Shown: one piece after another, positions 6,939 through 13,628 of the stretch | Layout: every line of letters starts with the position of its first letter | Position numbering within the stretch: the first letter of the stretch is position 1 | Origin: a virus | Strand: one strand, 5' to 3' | Virus record (IMG/VR): IMGVR_UViG_3300025889_020557 | Location: 1-20,436 of that record | Length of the DNA stretch: 20,436 nt | Translations under genes and position numbers: made by a program | Notes under the pieces: generated by a model | What the model was told of the DNA's origin: nothing | The model's database searches: none | What the model saw: only the letters and a program-made list of their open reading frames with translations

Positions 6939-7448
6939 CTACTTTTCTGATTTATCCCTCAGTCTATCAATATCATCTTGAAGTCTCTCTGTCTTCTCTT
7001 CAAGTGGTTTAATTAGCAATCTCATTTCACGTTGAAGAATACTATCTAACCTATCAGTTCTGTCCCTATTGTTCTGATCTAAAACTTCCATATCACGGTG
7101 GAGGTCCTTCTCTAACCTCTCAGACTCAGCATCAGTAAATACAGTTTTTTCTAAATCTCTAACTGTACTCTCAATCCTAATAATTTCTTGGTTGTGCCGG
7201 CTTAAATCATTTAAAGGGCCATATGAACCTAAAGTAACAAGACCACCTATTATACCTATGACAACAGCAGCAGCAGCAATTATTGGTGCCCACTGAGTTT
7301 TATTTGATCCTCTCATTTCCTGGGCAAAGAGTTGGAAGTCTCCTCTTAACCCTGAGATGTCATTCCTGAGTCCTTTATACCCTTCTTCTAGAGCTGCGAT
7401 ACGGTCACTTTGATTCAATTTTGGCTGCGTCATTTTATTACTATTCAT
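6939..7448 (-). CDS. Single-pass membrane coiled-coil protein of unknown function
   Basis: A 169-residue protein with three parts. A short heptad-like N-terminal helix (IAALEEGYKGLRNDISGLRGDF, about 17-39) comes first. One hydrophobic membrane segment with Ala/Ile/Gly character lies at about 53-76 (APIIAAAAVVIGIIGG). A long charged C-terminal coiled coil (about 85-168) is rich in Leu, Glu, Arg and Asp. No enzyme motif is visible. It follows the terminator at 7482-7526, so it probably heads a new transcript that runs into the HNH and glycosyltransferase genes. ATG at 7448 is used as start; a second ATG five codons later is possible, and neither has a strong Shine-Dalgarno. It could be a lysis-related or envelope protein, but nothing proves this. 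Confidence 0.75.
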   Translation of the reverse strand: MNSNKMTQPKLNQSDRIAALEEGYKGLRNDISGLRGDFQLFAQEMRGSNKTQWAPIIAAAAVVIGIIGGLVTLGSYGPLNDLSRHNQEIIRIESTVRDLEKTVFTDAESERLEKDLHRDMEVLDQNNRDRTDRLDSILQREMRLLIKPLEEKTERLQDDIDRLRDKSEK

Positions 7449-7481
7449 TAATATTTAGTTTTCACCGTATTAAAGAATAAT

Positions 7482-7526
7482 AAAAAAAAACTCTCTTCGA
7501 CTCACAGTAGATAGTCGAAGAAAGTT
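7482..7526 (-). terminator. Rho-independent terminator
   Basis: On the minus strand a 14-bp stem (AACTTTCTTCGACT paired with AGTCGAAGAGAGTT, one G-U wobble) closes a 10-nt loop at 7503-7512. It is followed at once by nine T (7482-7490). It lies 24 bp after the stop of the HNH gene at 7550 and should end the transcript that includes the tRNA cluster and both tandem HNH genes. Confidence 0.9.
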
Positions 7527-7549
7527 CGGACTTAGAATTCTTATATAAG

Positions 7550-8230
7550 TTAGGAATGGTTAAGCAGGTATCTTTTACATGCTCGGGCATAAACCTTTTT
7601 TATTGCTTCTACGTCTTTTTCTGACATTATCTCTCTTACCAAAGGATCTTTAAACTCTACATTTATTGATTTTACTACATCCTCTATTTTTGATCCTAAC
7701 CCGTCTAACCATTCTTGTTTTTCTTTTTCATTAAGAATCTTACGTTCATAGGGAAGCTGGCCAGAATTTTTACTACAATTACAATAATAGCATAAAAATT
7801 GTACATTACCCTTTGTATACCCACCTTCATTATTAAATCTGTCCAATGTAGCCGAATCGAGGTCATGTTTACCCCTTCCGCCTCCAGTTTTCAACTTTTT
7901 CCCACATTCTGGATTTTCACATTTCCCACCGATAGCTTTAAAACGTTTCAATCCCCATTCAACAGTTAAATCATCATCAAAGGGTCGATTATATTTTTTA
8001 GCTCGGGCCTGCGCGGACCCTAAAAGTATTCCCATCCAATTTTTTTTCTTGCTTTTAGCATTGATTTTTTTAAAACAAATTTTACAGTAGCAGCCAAAAC
8101 CGTCTTTTAATGTTTTCCTTTTATAAAAATATTTTGATAATTCTTTAAGTTCATCTACGGTAAAAACTTTTTTACATTTTGAACAAGTTTTTTCTTTTTT
8201 TCCGTTGTCTAGTTTTTTGTAGTGTGTCAT
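7550..8230 (-). CDS. HNH-type endonuclease, second tandem copy
   Basis: A 226-residue protein. The N-terminal zinc finger has CSKC (16-19) and CKIC (49-52). A basic stretch follows, then a zinc/HNH-like nuclease core: KCENPEC (103-109), HDLDSATLDRFNNEGGYTKGNVQFLC (122-147) and YCNCSK. The segment S-A-T-L-D-R-F-N-N-x5-T-x-x-N-V-Q matches the SLDRIDN..KGY..GNV pattern of phage HNH homing endonucleases. It starts at the base after the stop of the preceding gene (TAAATG) and is a clear paralogue of it, sharing the opening HYKKLDNGK and most of the core. The terminator follows it. A role in homing or host/competitor DNA cleavage is inferred from the family. Confidence 0.85.
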   Translation of the reverse strand: MTHYKKLDNGKKEKTCSKCKKVFTVDELKELSKYFYKRKTLKDGFGCYCKICFKKINAKSKKKNWMGILLGSAQARAKKYNRPFDDDLTVEWGLKRFKAIGGKCENPECGKKLKTGGGRGKHDLDSATLDRFNNEGGYTKGNVQFLCYYCNCSKNSGQLPYERKILNEKEKQEWLDGLGSKIEDVVKSINVEFKDPLVREIMSEKDVEAIKKVYARACKRYLLNHS

Positions 8231-8887
8231 TTAAACGCCTATAAATTTTTCTACTGCCCTTACTATGATTTTATCTATGTCATCTTTATCTTTTTTAAGT
8301 AAGACTTTTTCTCTAAAAAAATCTTCAAATAGTATTAATTTATCAATTTTAGGTTTTAATTCTTCCAACCATTTTTGTTTTTTTCTTTGATATAAAACTT
8401 CACGCTCATAAGGAAACTGACCAGATCTTTTACTTGTATTACAGAATGAACATAAGAACTGTACGTTATCTTTTGTATATCCACCTTCATTATCAAACCT
8501 ATCCAATGTAGCTGAATCGTGGGTCTTTTTACGTTTTCCCGTTCCGCCGGTTTTCAACTTTTTCCTACACTCGGGATTTTCACATTTCCCGTCGATAGTT
8601 GTAAATCGTTCTAATATCCATTCCACGGTTAAATCAAAGTCCCGACCATATTTTTTAGCTCGGCATAGAGCACTGTATAAAAGGATTTTTTCCCAGTTCT
8701 TTTTATGATATTTAAGACAAGCTTTTTTATTACAAATTTTACACTGACTTATAAAACCATCTTTTTTTATTTTATCTTTATAAAAAAATTCTAATAATTC
8801 CTCAGATTTGTCTACAGTAAAAACTTTTTTACATTTTGGACAAGTTTTTTCTATTTTTCCGTTGTCTAATTTTTTATAATGTGGCAT
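8231..8887 (-). CDS. HNH-type endonuclease, first tandem copy
   Basis: A 218-residue protein starting at ATG 8887 (PHYKKLDNGKIEKTCPKC). The frame stays open further upstream to 9109, but that extension reads AVAQLGEHLLCKQK and similar. This is the well-known false peptide from translating tRNA genes, so the internal ATG is the true start. Domains match the paralogue: CPKC (16-19) and CKIC (49-52) finger, KCENPEC, then HDSATLDRFDNEGGYTKDNVQFLC (123-146) and CSFCN. The two copies differ mainly in loop lengths and the C-terminal helices, so the duplication is not recent. It lies just downstream of three tRNA genes, a common place for phage homing genes. Confidence 0.86.
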   Translation of the reverse strand: MPHYKKLDNGKIEKTCPKCKKVFTVDKSEELLEFFYKDKIKKDGFISQCKICNKKACLKYHKKNWEKILLYSALCRAKKYGRDFDLTVEWILERFTTIDGKCENPECRKKLKTGGTGKRKKTHDSATLDRFDNEGGYTKDNVQFLCSFCNTSKRSGQFPYEREVLYQRKKQKWLEELKPKIDKLILFEDFFREKVLLKKDKDDIDKIIVRAVEKFIGV

Positions 8888-8914
8888 AATAGTTAAATAA
8901 TTAAGAAATAAAAT

Positions 8915-8968
8915 TGGGGATGAGGCTCTAAACTCCAATAAGCTATGGAATGGCAAGTTAAATCCCCA
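8915..8968 (-). other. Structured spacer, possible degenerate tRNA
   Basis: On the minus strand this 54-nt stretch starts TGGGGAT and ends ATCCCCA, a perfect 7-bp closing stem. An inner hairpin ATTCCA/TGGAGT (one wobble) has an 8-nt loop. It follows tRNA-Ala after the same spacer that separates the CAU tRNA from tRNA-Ala (CCACCAATTTTTATGGGG). This suggests a fourth tRNA once stood here and lost its arms. It lacks a normal T-loop and anticodon arm, so it is not called as a tRNA. Confidence 0.4.
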
Positions 8969-8981
8969 TAAAAATTGGTGG
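8964..8981 (-). repeat. 18-bp direct repeat, copy 1
   Basis: The plus strand reads ccccataaaaattggtgg here and again at 9049-9066, 85 bp away. Each copy spans a tRNA 3' CCA end, an AT spacer and the GGGG start of the next element, as expected from tandem tRNA duplication. Confidence 0.85.
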
Positions 8982-9052
8982 AAACCGCTCGGACTTGAAC
9001 CGAGACACTTTTGCTTGCAAAGCAAATGCTCTCCCAATTGAGCTACGGCCCC
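8976..9052 (-). tRNA. tRNA-Ala (anticodon TGC), with a one-base bulge in the acceptor stem
   Basis: A cloverleaf can be drawn by hand. Acceptor GGGGCCG; D arm GCTC/GAGC; anticodon stem TTTGC/GCAAA with loop TTTGCAA (anticodon TGC); T arm CTCGG-TTCAAGT-CCGAG; encoded ACCA end. The 3' acceptor strand CGGTTTCC has eight bases instead of seven. Pairing works with one unpaired T, which leaves a G3-U70 pair, the alanine identity element. The extra base may weaken or abolish function. Confidence 0.85.
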
Positions 9053-9066
9053 ATAAAAATTGGTGG
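9049..9066 (-). repeat. 18-bp direct repeat, copy 2
   Basis: Second exact copy of ccccataaaaattggtgg (plus strand), spanning the 3' end of the CAU tRNA and the 5' end of tRNA-Ala. Confidence 0.85.
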
Positions 9067-9139
9067 CGGGAGCAGGATTCGAACCTGCGACCTCTTGGTT
9101 ATGAGCCAAGCGTCCTAAACCGGACTAGACCACCCCGCA
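9061..9139 (-). tRNA. tRNA with CAT anticodon (Met or lysidine-type Ile)
   Basis: 79 nt. D arm GTCT/GGAC with 11-nt loop; anticodon stem CTTGG/CCAAG with loop CTCATAA (anticodon CAT); T arm GCAGG-TTCGAAT-CCTGC; acceptor GCGGGG paired to TCCCGC; encoded ACCA. Base 1 (T) faces base 72 (C) unpaired, an initiator-like trait, but the anticodon stem lacks the three G-C pairs of initiators. Elongator Met versus Ile2 cannot be settled by eye. Confidence 0.9.
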
Positions 9140-9140
9140 A

Positions 9141-9215
9141 TGGCTGACGAGGCAGGAATTGAACCTACACCCATCCGTTTAACAAACGGATGCTCTCCCT
9201 TTAAGCTACTCGTCA
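9141..9215 (-). tRNA. tRNA-Asn (anticodon GTT)
   Basis: 75 nt with a complete cloverleaf. Acceptor TGACGAG/CTCGTCA, D arm GCTT/GAGC, anticodon stem TCCGT/ACGGA with loop TTGTTAA (GTT), T arm GTAGG-TTCAATT-CCTGC, discriminator G and encoded CCA. It is first in the tRNA cluster and separated from the next tRNA by one base, so processing from one transcript is expected. Confidence 0.93.
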
Positions 9216-9228
9216 TTATGTAAGTAAC

Positions 9229-9253
9229 AGTAGTTTTTTATATAGAAACTACT
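9229..9253 (-). promoter_or_regulatory. AT-rich inverted repeat upstream of the tRNA cluster, possible promoter
   Basis: On the minus strand AGTAGTTT and AAACTACT form an 8-bp inverted repeat around CTATATAAA. The T-A-T-A-A-A-A-A stretch is 7 of 8 like the T4 late promoter TATAAATA and lies 14-25 bp before tRNA-Asn. The AGTAGT...ACTACT arms are the same as those of the palindrome at 6906-6923. No T-run follows, so it is not a terminator. Confidence 0.35.
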
Positions 9254-9268
9254 AAAACTATATTAACC

Positions 9269-9802
9269 TTAAGCCGCCTTCTTAGTCTCGAAAACGTCTT
9301 TAGTTTCCTTACTACTGTGGCCAAATCCTAGCGCCTTACCAACACTCATAACAGCATCAGCTAGATCAACTTTACCATCTGTTGGCAGTGCTGCCCGAAT
9401 TGCACTAAGATAATGGTCACGTTTGCGTCGGAAGAATAATGCCCCAAGACCTTCTAATGCTACCAGAGGAGGCCAAAAAGAGCCGCCAACTTTACCGGCA
9501 AAGGCCAGGACATCGCCCCAAAAGTCTGAACTTCCTGGGTCTAAGGTTAGTTTAAATGCATCTGGTTTTACCTGATCCACATCAGCCAGAACTATCTTTT
9601 CACCAGGAAAGTTTTCTTCCATATATTTCCTAGTACCTTCAGAAAGATCCTCTAGAGGAATGTGCTTGACATTATCTTTTTGGTCCTCTAAGATAAACTT
9701 ATCTGTAGTAATAACTTTATCGTGGACTGCATTTTTTAGCAGTTCACAACTCGACATCATTACCACTATAAAACCCAAAAATACTAGGAGAAACTTTTTC
9801 AT
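9269..9802 (-). CDS. Predicted lipoprotein of unknown function
   Basis: A 177-residue protein. The N-terminus is a lipoprotein signal: KK, a hydrophobic core (FLLVFLGFIVVMM), then lipobox MSSC with C19 as the likely lipidated residue. The mature part has a hydrophilic region to about 85 and a Gly/Trp/Leu-rich segment, FWPPLVALEGLGALFF (about 109-124). This is followed by RRKRDHY, which could be membrane-associated. The C-terminal 40 residues are mildly amphipathic. No enzyme motif is seen. The start codon overlaps the SSB stop as ATGA. Phage lipoproteins serve in lysis (outer spanins), superinfection exclusion or envelope change, but spanins are usually shorter and Pro-rich, so no specific role is assigned. 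Confidence 0.8.
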   Translation of the reverse strand: MKKFLLVFLGFIVVMMSSCELLKNAVHDKVITTDKFILEDQKDNVKHIPLEDLSEGTRKYMEENFPGEKIVLADVDQVKPDAFKLTLDPGSSDFWGDVLAFAGKVGGSFWPPLVALEGLGALFFRRKRDHYLSAIRAALPTDGKVDLADAVMSVGKALGFGHSSKETKDVFETKKAA

Positions 9803-10608
9803 GCTTGTAACTCTTCCCGCTTATCTTTCTCAGTCCGCCCACCTGATTCTACGGGACGACCAATTTCTAAGGTTGGGCATAATGTTAATGCCGCAGCCTT
9901 TACCTTATCAAACTCTTCTTTACGAACCAGAGCCTGGAGATCATGAAGCGAATCCATGTATTCTGCCATCTTCTTCTTTGTAGTAGCTGCTGGCTTGGAT
10001 TTTGGGCGAACAGCGGACTCATCATACTTTGGCCACTTACCCTCCATCTTCTTTACAATCTTGAAATCATGACCATTCTCTAGATCAGTGATATCTCCAT
10101 ATTCTGCCTGACCGTAAGTCTCTGACTCCTCGTCATCATCTACCGCAAGTATTGTACTAATAATCTTTCGGAAGATGATCTGACCGACCGAAAGAATCTT
10201 AACCGCTGATTCCTCTGAGTCATCCTCAATCGAGCGATCAACTACATTCATGTAATACCGTTCGCGAGGTTTGATTTGCTTAGCAGTTTCAGAATAAGTA
10301 GTTTCCGTCTTTCCAGTCTTATTGTAGAGATCCCACAGTTTATAATAAGCATCACAAAGTGGGCAAGATTCCCCATGAACCTTAAGACAGTGGAAATTTG
10401 TAACACCGTCCTCTCCATCTGGGACTCGGTGAATCTTGGTCTCAGCATACCAAGGGTCATCTTCTTCCTTCCCAGGTAGAATTCGGACATTAGTATTACC
10501 GTCTTCTAACTTTAGGAAATTATTGGTGAATCCCTCACCTGATTGACGAGCAGCTTGCTCCTCTAGTTTTTGTTGTTTTTCTCGTAATGCTTTTAGATCA
10601 ATTGCCAT
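9799..10608 (-). CDS. gp32-like single-stranded DNA-binding protein
   Basis: A 269-residue protein matching the plan of T4 gp32. A basic, helix-forming N-terminus (LKALREKQQKLEEQAARQ) may serve cooperativity. The core begins at about 31 with FLKLEDGNTNVRILPG. The zinc site follows, HC-x3-H-x3-C-x2-C at 73-85 (FHCLKVHGESCPLCDAYY), comparable to the zinc-binding Cys/His cluster of gp32. YYMNVVD and KILSVGQIIFRKIISTILAVDDD correspond to the second half of the OB fold. It coats ssDNA and organises replication and recombination. The C-terminus (ESGGRTEKDKREELQA) is not strongly acidic, unlike the gp32 tail that recruits partners. It follows the UvsY-like gene by 18 bp. Confidence 0.88.
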   Translation of the reverse strand: MAIDLKALREKQQKLEEQAARQSGEGFTNNFLKLEDGNTNVRILPGKEEDDPWYAETKIHRVPDGEDGVTNFHCLKVHGESCPLCDAYYKLWDLYNKTGKTETTYSETAKQIKPRERYYMNVVDRSIEDDSEESAVKILSVGQIIFRKIISTILAVDDDEESETYGQAEYGDITDLENGHDFKIVKKMEGKWPKYDESAVRPKSKPAATTKKKMAEYMDSLHDLQALVRKEEFDKVKAAALTLCPTLEIGRPVESGGRTEKDKREELQA

Positions 10609-10626
10609 TTTTTTTCGTTCTTTCGT

Positions 10627-11079
10627 TTAAGTGTATAGGCGTGTTTCGCCGCGTTGATTGGCGCTAAGTTGCACCAACATATCCTTACGTTGTTCAAGAG
10701 CTTTACAAATACTCTTAATCCATCCTAATTTTTCTGTTGTAGTAAAAAGAGATTTCTTTAGCTCATTATATTTAGTATCTTTAAGAGCGAAAGATTCTAT
10801 CTTTTTGTCCGTTACTTTAATACCCCTCGTCATCATATCATCTAGAGCCTCAAATTTTGCTTCATTCATTCTTTGCTCGATTTCATGCTCTAGAATCGCT
10901 AGCCTTTTCTCAGCTATTTTTTGAACTCCTGACCATAGTCCGTATACATGTGCTTGGGCTGCGAGTTCTCCATCCATATCTTTACTGGATACCTTGAGCA
11001 CACTGTCACAGATATCCACGTAAGACGCCCAATCCAAATTATCAAGAGTCTCCAGTAATACTTTATCTACTTCTTGCAT
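10627..11079 (-). CDS. UvsY-like recombination mediator (tentative)
   Basis: A 150-residue all-helical protein. AQAHVYGLWSGVQKIAEKRLAILEHEIEQ (about 42-70) resembles the start of T4 UvsY, where a Y/W-containing segment is followed by a K/L/E-rich helix. The next part, DKKIESFALKDTKYNELKKSL, then KLGWIKSICKALEQRKDMLVQLSANQR, has the pattern of phage UvsY-type proteins, which end in a helix with a repeated arginine/leucine motif. UvsY loads the UvsX recombinase on gp32-coated ssDNA. Position directly before the SSB gene supports this. No UvsX is in the window. Sequence similarity is weak by eye, so the call rests on pattern and neighbour. Confidence 0.5.
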   Translation of the reverse strand: MQEVDKVLLETLDNLDWASYVDICDSVLKVSSKDMDGELAAQAHVYGLWSGVQKIAEKRLAILEHEIEQRMNEAKFEALDDMMTRGIKVTDKKIESFALKDTKYNELKKSLFTTTEKLGWIKSICKALEQRKDMLVQLSANQRGETRLYT

Positions 11080-11361
11080 TTAACCTTTATACCTGTTATC
11101 TAAAAAACTTGCTTGCTTCTTGGGAATTATACCGTAACTACTATTTGGGTATCTTACTAAGACATCACCAATATTACCTCGTTGAAAAGTTATTTCAGGG
11201 TCTAAAACACCTTCAAGCACTGTCCCCATCTCAAAAGGAATTATAGCTTGATTATCCTCAAATTGAAAAGACCCTTCATCAATAAACATCCATCCGATGT
11301 TTGAATTCCTTGCTAGCCTTGTTGGTAATGCTGCTCTACGTTGTGTGGTATCTTCAGTCAT
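11080..11361 (-). CDS. Hypothetical protein, 93 aa
   Basis: Not recognised. The protein has an Arg-rich start (RRAALPTRLARNS) and then a beta-rich pattern (IGWMFIDEGSFQFEDNQA, ITFQRGNIGDVLVRYP) ending in basic residues. The stop lies right before the ATG of the UvsY-like gene and its start overlaps the previous gene by 8 bp, so it is part of the replication operon. No zinc or catalytic motif is present. Confidence 0.7.
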   Translation of the reverse strand: MTEDTTQRRAALPTRLARNSNIGWMFIDEGSFQFEDNQAIIPFEMGTVLEGVLDPEITFQRGNIGDVLVRYPNSSYGIIPKKQASFLDNRYKG

Positions 11362-11536
11362 TACTAAACCTTATTGAGTCGTCCTTACCAGGAATTATAC
11401 AGTCTATTGCTTCAATCATAAATCTAACTTGTTCCCTCTTCTCGGAGGGTTCATCATATAAAAGATCATAATAAAGATGTAAACTTTCTATAAGAATCTT
11501 TCTGTCAGATTTAGTTAATAAAAGAGTAGATGTCAC
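11354..11536 (-). CDS. Hypothetical protein, 60 aa
   Basis: Not recognised. A small helical, acidic protein (LTKSDRKILIESLHLYYDLL, EKREQVRFMIEAIDCII). The start overlaps the metallopeptidase stop as ATGA and the end overlaps the next start by 8 bp, which supports that it is translated. Codon use resembles its neighbours. Confidence 0.65.
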   Translation of the reverse strand: MTSTLLLTKSDRKILIESLHLYYDLLYDEPSEKREQVRFMIEAIDCIIPGKDDSIRFSND

Positions 11537-11925
11537 TTATATTTCTCCATTAATACTTCAAAAAGTTCAATATTAAGTTGCTGTGCTAAAATAAACCCAC
11601 GAGATATTCTTGTTACAAGATCCTCATTTTTAACTTCAAGAACTCGATCGTCATCACCCTCACTAGCGTAGTCCAAGCCCACCGTAGCCGTTATGACGTG
11701 GAAGATCTCATGTATAATAGCCTCCCTAACCCCGAATTCGGTTTGCTTTTCCTCAATTTTTATTTCAGTTGGAGACCACTCACAAAGCCCGTCACATTTT
11801 TGTCCATCCTCGGATTTTAAATTAGAATGGAATGTGATTGGGAATTTACTCCACCCAACATCAAGAAAGCAAAAATCACTATCTTTTAATCTTTTAACCA
11901 GAGAATTCGCTGATCGCCTGCCCAT
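11533..11925 (-). CDS. Putative zinc metallopeptidase with HExxH motif
   Basis: A 130-residue protein from ATG 11925. The frame is open to 12000, but that part overlaps the helicase, and AGGA lies 8 bases before ATG 11925, so the shorter form is chosen. AIIHEIFHVITATVGLDY (69-86) contains HEIFH, the zinc-binding signature. The later NEDLVTRISRGFILAQQL provides acidic residues and the helix seen in ImmA/IrrE- and SprT-like minimal gluzincins. Two cysteines (CDGLC, 44-48) lie before it. Such phage peptidases may cut host or regulatory proteins; the target is unknown. It overlaps the end of the helicase gene by 32 bp, more than most neighbours. Confidence 0.65.
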   Translation of the reverse strand: MGRRSANSLVKRLKDSDFCFLDVGWSKFPITFHSNLKSEDGQKCDGLCEWSPTEIKIEEKQTEFGVREAIIHEIFHVITATVGLDYASEGDDDRVLEVKNEDLVTRISRGFILAQQLNIELFEVLMEKYK

Positions 11926-13210
11926 GTATTTTATCCTGCTCCATAATGAGAGTCTCATAGTCCACGCGCATGGGAACAATGTATTTTTGTTTTGCATCAC
12001 GAGCCTTCATCACGTATGCACGCATTCTACCATTATCATACTCCTCAGTAGTCTGATTTAGAGAAATTGCCCAATCTGCTACACGAATCTTACCATAGGA
12101 ATCTCCCAACTCTTTTCGTGTAATGATTTCCACAGATTCACCCTGCCGATTGGTTTGGGTTGCCGTCCATACAAGAACATTGTATTCCATAGCAATACCT
12201 CTAATTTCTTCAGCAATACGTTGTTGGGCAGCATACTCTGAATCAGTTTTTCTAATCGGTAATAATAACTCTAAATAATCTATACAAATTAATTCAGGGA
12301 CGAAACCTTCATGGTTCTCTAGGTTGTGCAGAATTTGTCGAATATTGTTAGCCGTGGCTGTTGCAGTTGGGAATTCCTTAATTACAAGAAAAGAGTTCTT
12401 GTATTTATCACGGAATTTTACCAAACGCTCTGTAAGTTCCATATGACCATCAATGGAATTTAATTTATTATTTGGAATTCCAGTAATTACTGAATCAAAC
12501 CTCTTAGATACTTTATCACTCGACATTTCTAATGTGATATAAAGGACTTTTTTATTCTCAAATAATGCGCTTACAGCTTGATTAACAAGATATAAAGATT
12601 TTCCAATACCAGGAGCAGCCACAACCATAGCTAATTCCTTAGCATTGTTACCACCATTAAGATATGCATTACAAGCTGGTAAGATCGTGGGAAACACCTT
12701 ACGACTCTTAACTGAGGTTTCCCGCTCCCACCTTTCTTGGATCTCATGAAAATATAAAGAACCATAATCAACCTGCCTGCCAACCATTATGGCTTCTTTA
12801 ATTAAGAATTCGATTTCATCAATCTTATCTTCTTGGACTAAAGTAATACCCTTTTTGATGGCGTCCTTTATTGCCTGCTTCTTAGCAAAGTTTTCCACCA
12901 AATCCATGTAGTATTCTTTATTTGCAAGAGTATCCTCATTGATGGAGTGGATTTCTTCTAATTCATCCTCGTAATCTGATAAAGACTCATTCTTTTGTAA
13001 ATTATTTTTGATCTCTTGGAGAAGGACATCTTTAGGAGGTAATTCCTTATACTTCTCAAAATAATTATGAGTCAGGGAATAGATAATTTGATGTGGTATA
13101 CAATCAAAATACTCCGGTTGAATCATGTTCATGGCTTCTACCAGAAAACCACGATCAGTTGTCGCTAAATGTAAGATTCCACGTTCTACATTATCTATAA
13201 AATCAAACAA
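11894..13210 (-). CDS. Replicative DNA helicase, DnaB/gp41-like
   Basis: A 438-residue protein. An N-terminal helical domain (1-140; FDFIDNVERGILHLATTDRG) precedes a RecA-fold helicase domain. Walker A is AAPGIGKS (198-205), the catalytic-glutamate strand is VLYITLEMS (222-230), Walker B is LICIDYLELL (307-316), and TATQTNR (349-355) is the DnaB/gp41 sensor motif. An arginine finger region follows in the C-terminal part (RMRAYVMKARDAKQKYIVPMRVD). It unwinds duplex DNA 5' to 3' at the fork as a hexamer, working with a primase that is not in this window. Start ATG 13210 overlaps the zinc ribbon gene by 8 bp. Confidence 0.93.
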   Translation of the reverse strand: MFDFIDNVERGILHLATTDRGFLVEAMNMIQPEYFDCIPHQIIYSLTHNYFEKYKELPPKDVLLQEIKNNLQKNESLSDYEDELEEIHSINEDTLANKEYYMDLVENFAKKQAIKDAIKKGITLVQEDKIDEIEFLIKEAIMVGRQVDYGSLYFHEIQERWERETSVKSRKVFPTILPACNAYLNGGNNAKELAMVVAAPGIGKSLYLVNQAVSALFENKKVLYITLEMSSDKVSKRFDSVITGIPNNKLNSIDGHMELTERLVKFRDKYKNSFLVIKEFPTATATANNIRQILHNLENHEGFVPELICIDYLELLLPIRKTDSEYAAQQRIAEEIRGIAMEYNVLVWTATQTNRQGESVEIITRKELGDSYGKIRVADWAISLNQTTEEYDNGRMRAYVMKARDAKQKYIVPMRVDYETLIMEQDKIHGQAISEFSG

Positions 13211-13628
13211 GCTTTCTATCCTCTTTTATCTTCTTCACTAATTTAGTTGCGGCTTGCGCTTTTTTCTGAGCTTTCTCAGGTGTGGTCTTTTGGACCTTAT
13301 AACCCATTTTTCTTAATTCCTCCTCAGAGGTTACCATTTTCTTATAATGCTGTCCTCCTGTCTCCATCCTTTCCTTGCTTGTTTTTATTGAATTCTCTAA
13401 GAACTCATTAGCAGTATCTTTATCCATTCCATCTCTTCGGAAACGATCACGCTCATGTTCCTTCGTTTCCCAATCTTCACCAACAAATGTGATATAAGGA
13501 GAAGTGTAGACTCGATTGCCCATCTTACCACACTTTTTGCACTTCTTCTTTTTAGGAGGATTGTCTGCTGATGCTTCCACATCCCAGCTAATCTCACAAT
13601 GTTTACATTCTATTAAATATATGGGCAA
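13203..13628 (-). CDS. FmdB-type zinc ribbon protein
   Basis: A 141-residue protein starting PIYLIECKHCEISWDVEA, the typical FmdB opening (PIYEY.C..CG..F). The first codon is TTG (13628-13626): the family N-terminus begins exactly there and no ATG is available, so this rare start is preferred. It overlaps the previous gene by 16 bp. A CxxC pair at 8-11 and CKKCGK at 30-35 form the zinc ribbon; RVYTSPYITF follows, also typical. The C-terminal two thirds (60-141) is a charged, lysine-rich helical extension. Zinc ribbons of this type are found in many large phages next to replication genes; function is not established. Confidence 0.8.
   Translation of the reverse strand: MPIYLIECKHCEISWDVEASADNPPKKKKCKKCGKMGNRVYTSPYITFVGEDWETKEHERDRFRRDGMDKDTANEFLENSIKTSKERMETGGQHYKKMVTSEEELRKMGYKVQKTTPEKAQKKAQAATKLVKKIKEDRKLV

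Noticed and set aside
8888-9109. N-terminal extension of the HNH protein at 8231
   Set aside because: It is the translation of tRNA genes (AVAQLGEHLLCKQK), a common false prediction; ATG 8887 matches the paralogue.
11926-12000. Longer start for the metallopeptidase
   Set aside because: The extra 25 residues come from the helicase gene in another frame; ATG 11925 has a better ribosome site.
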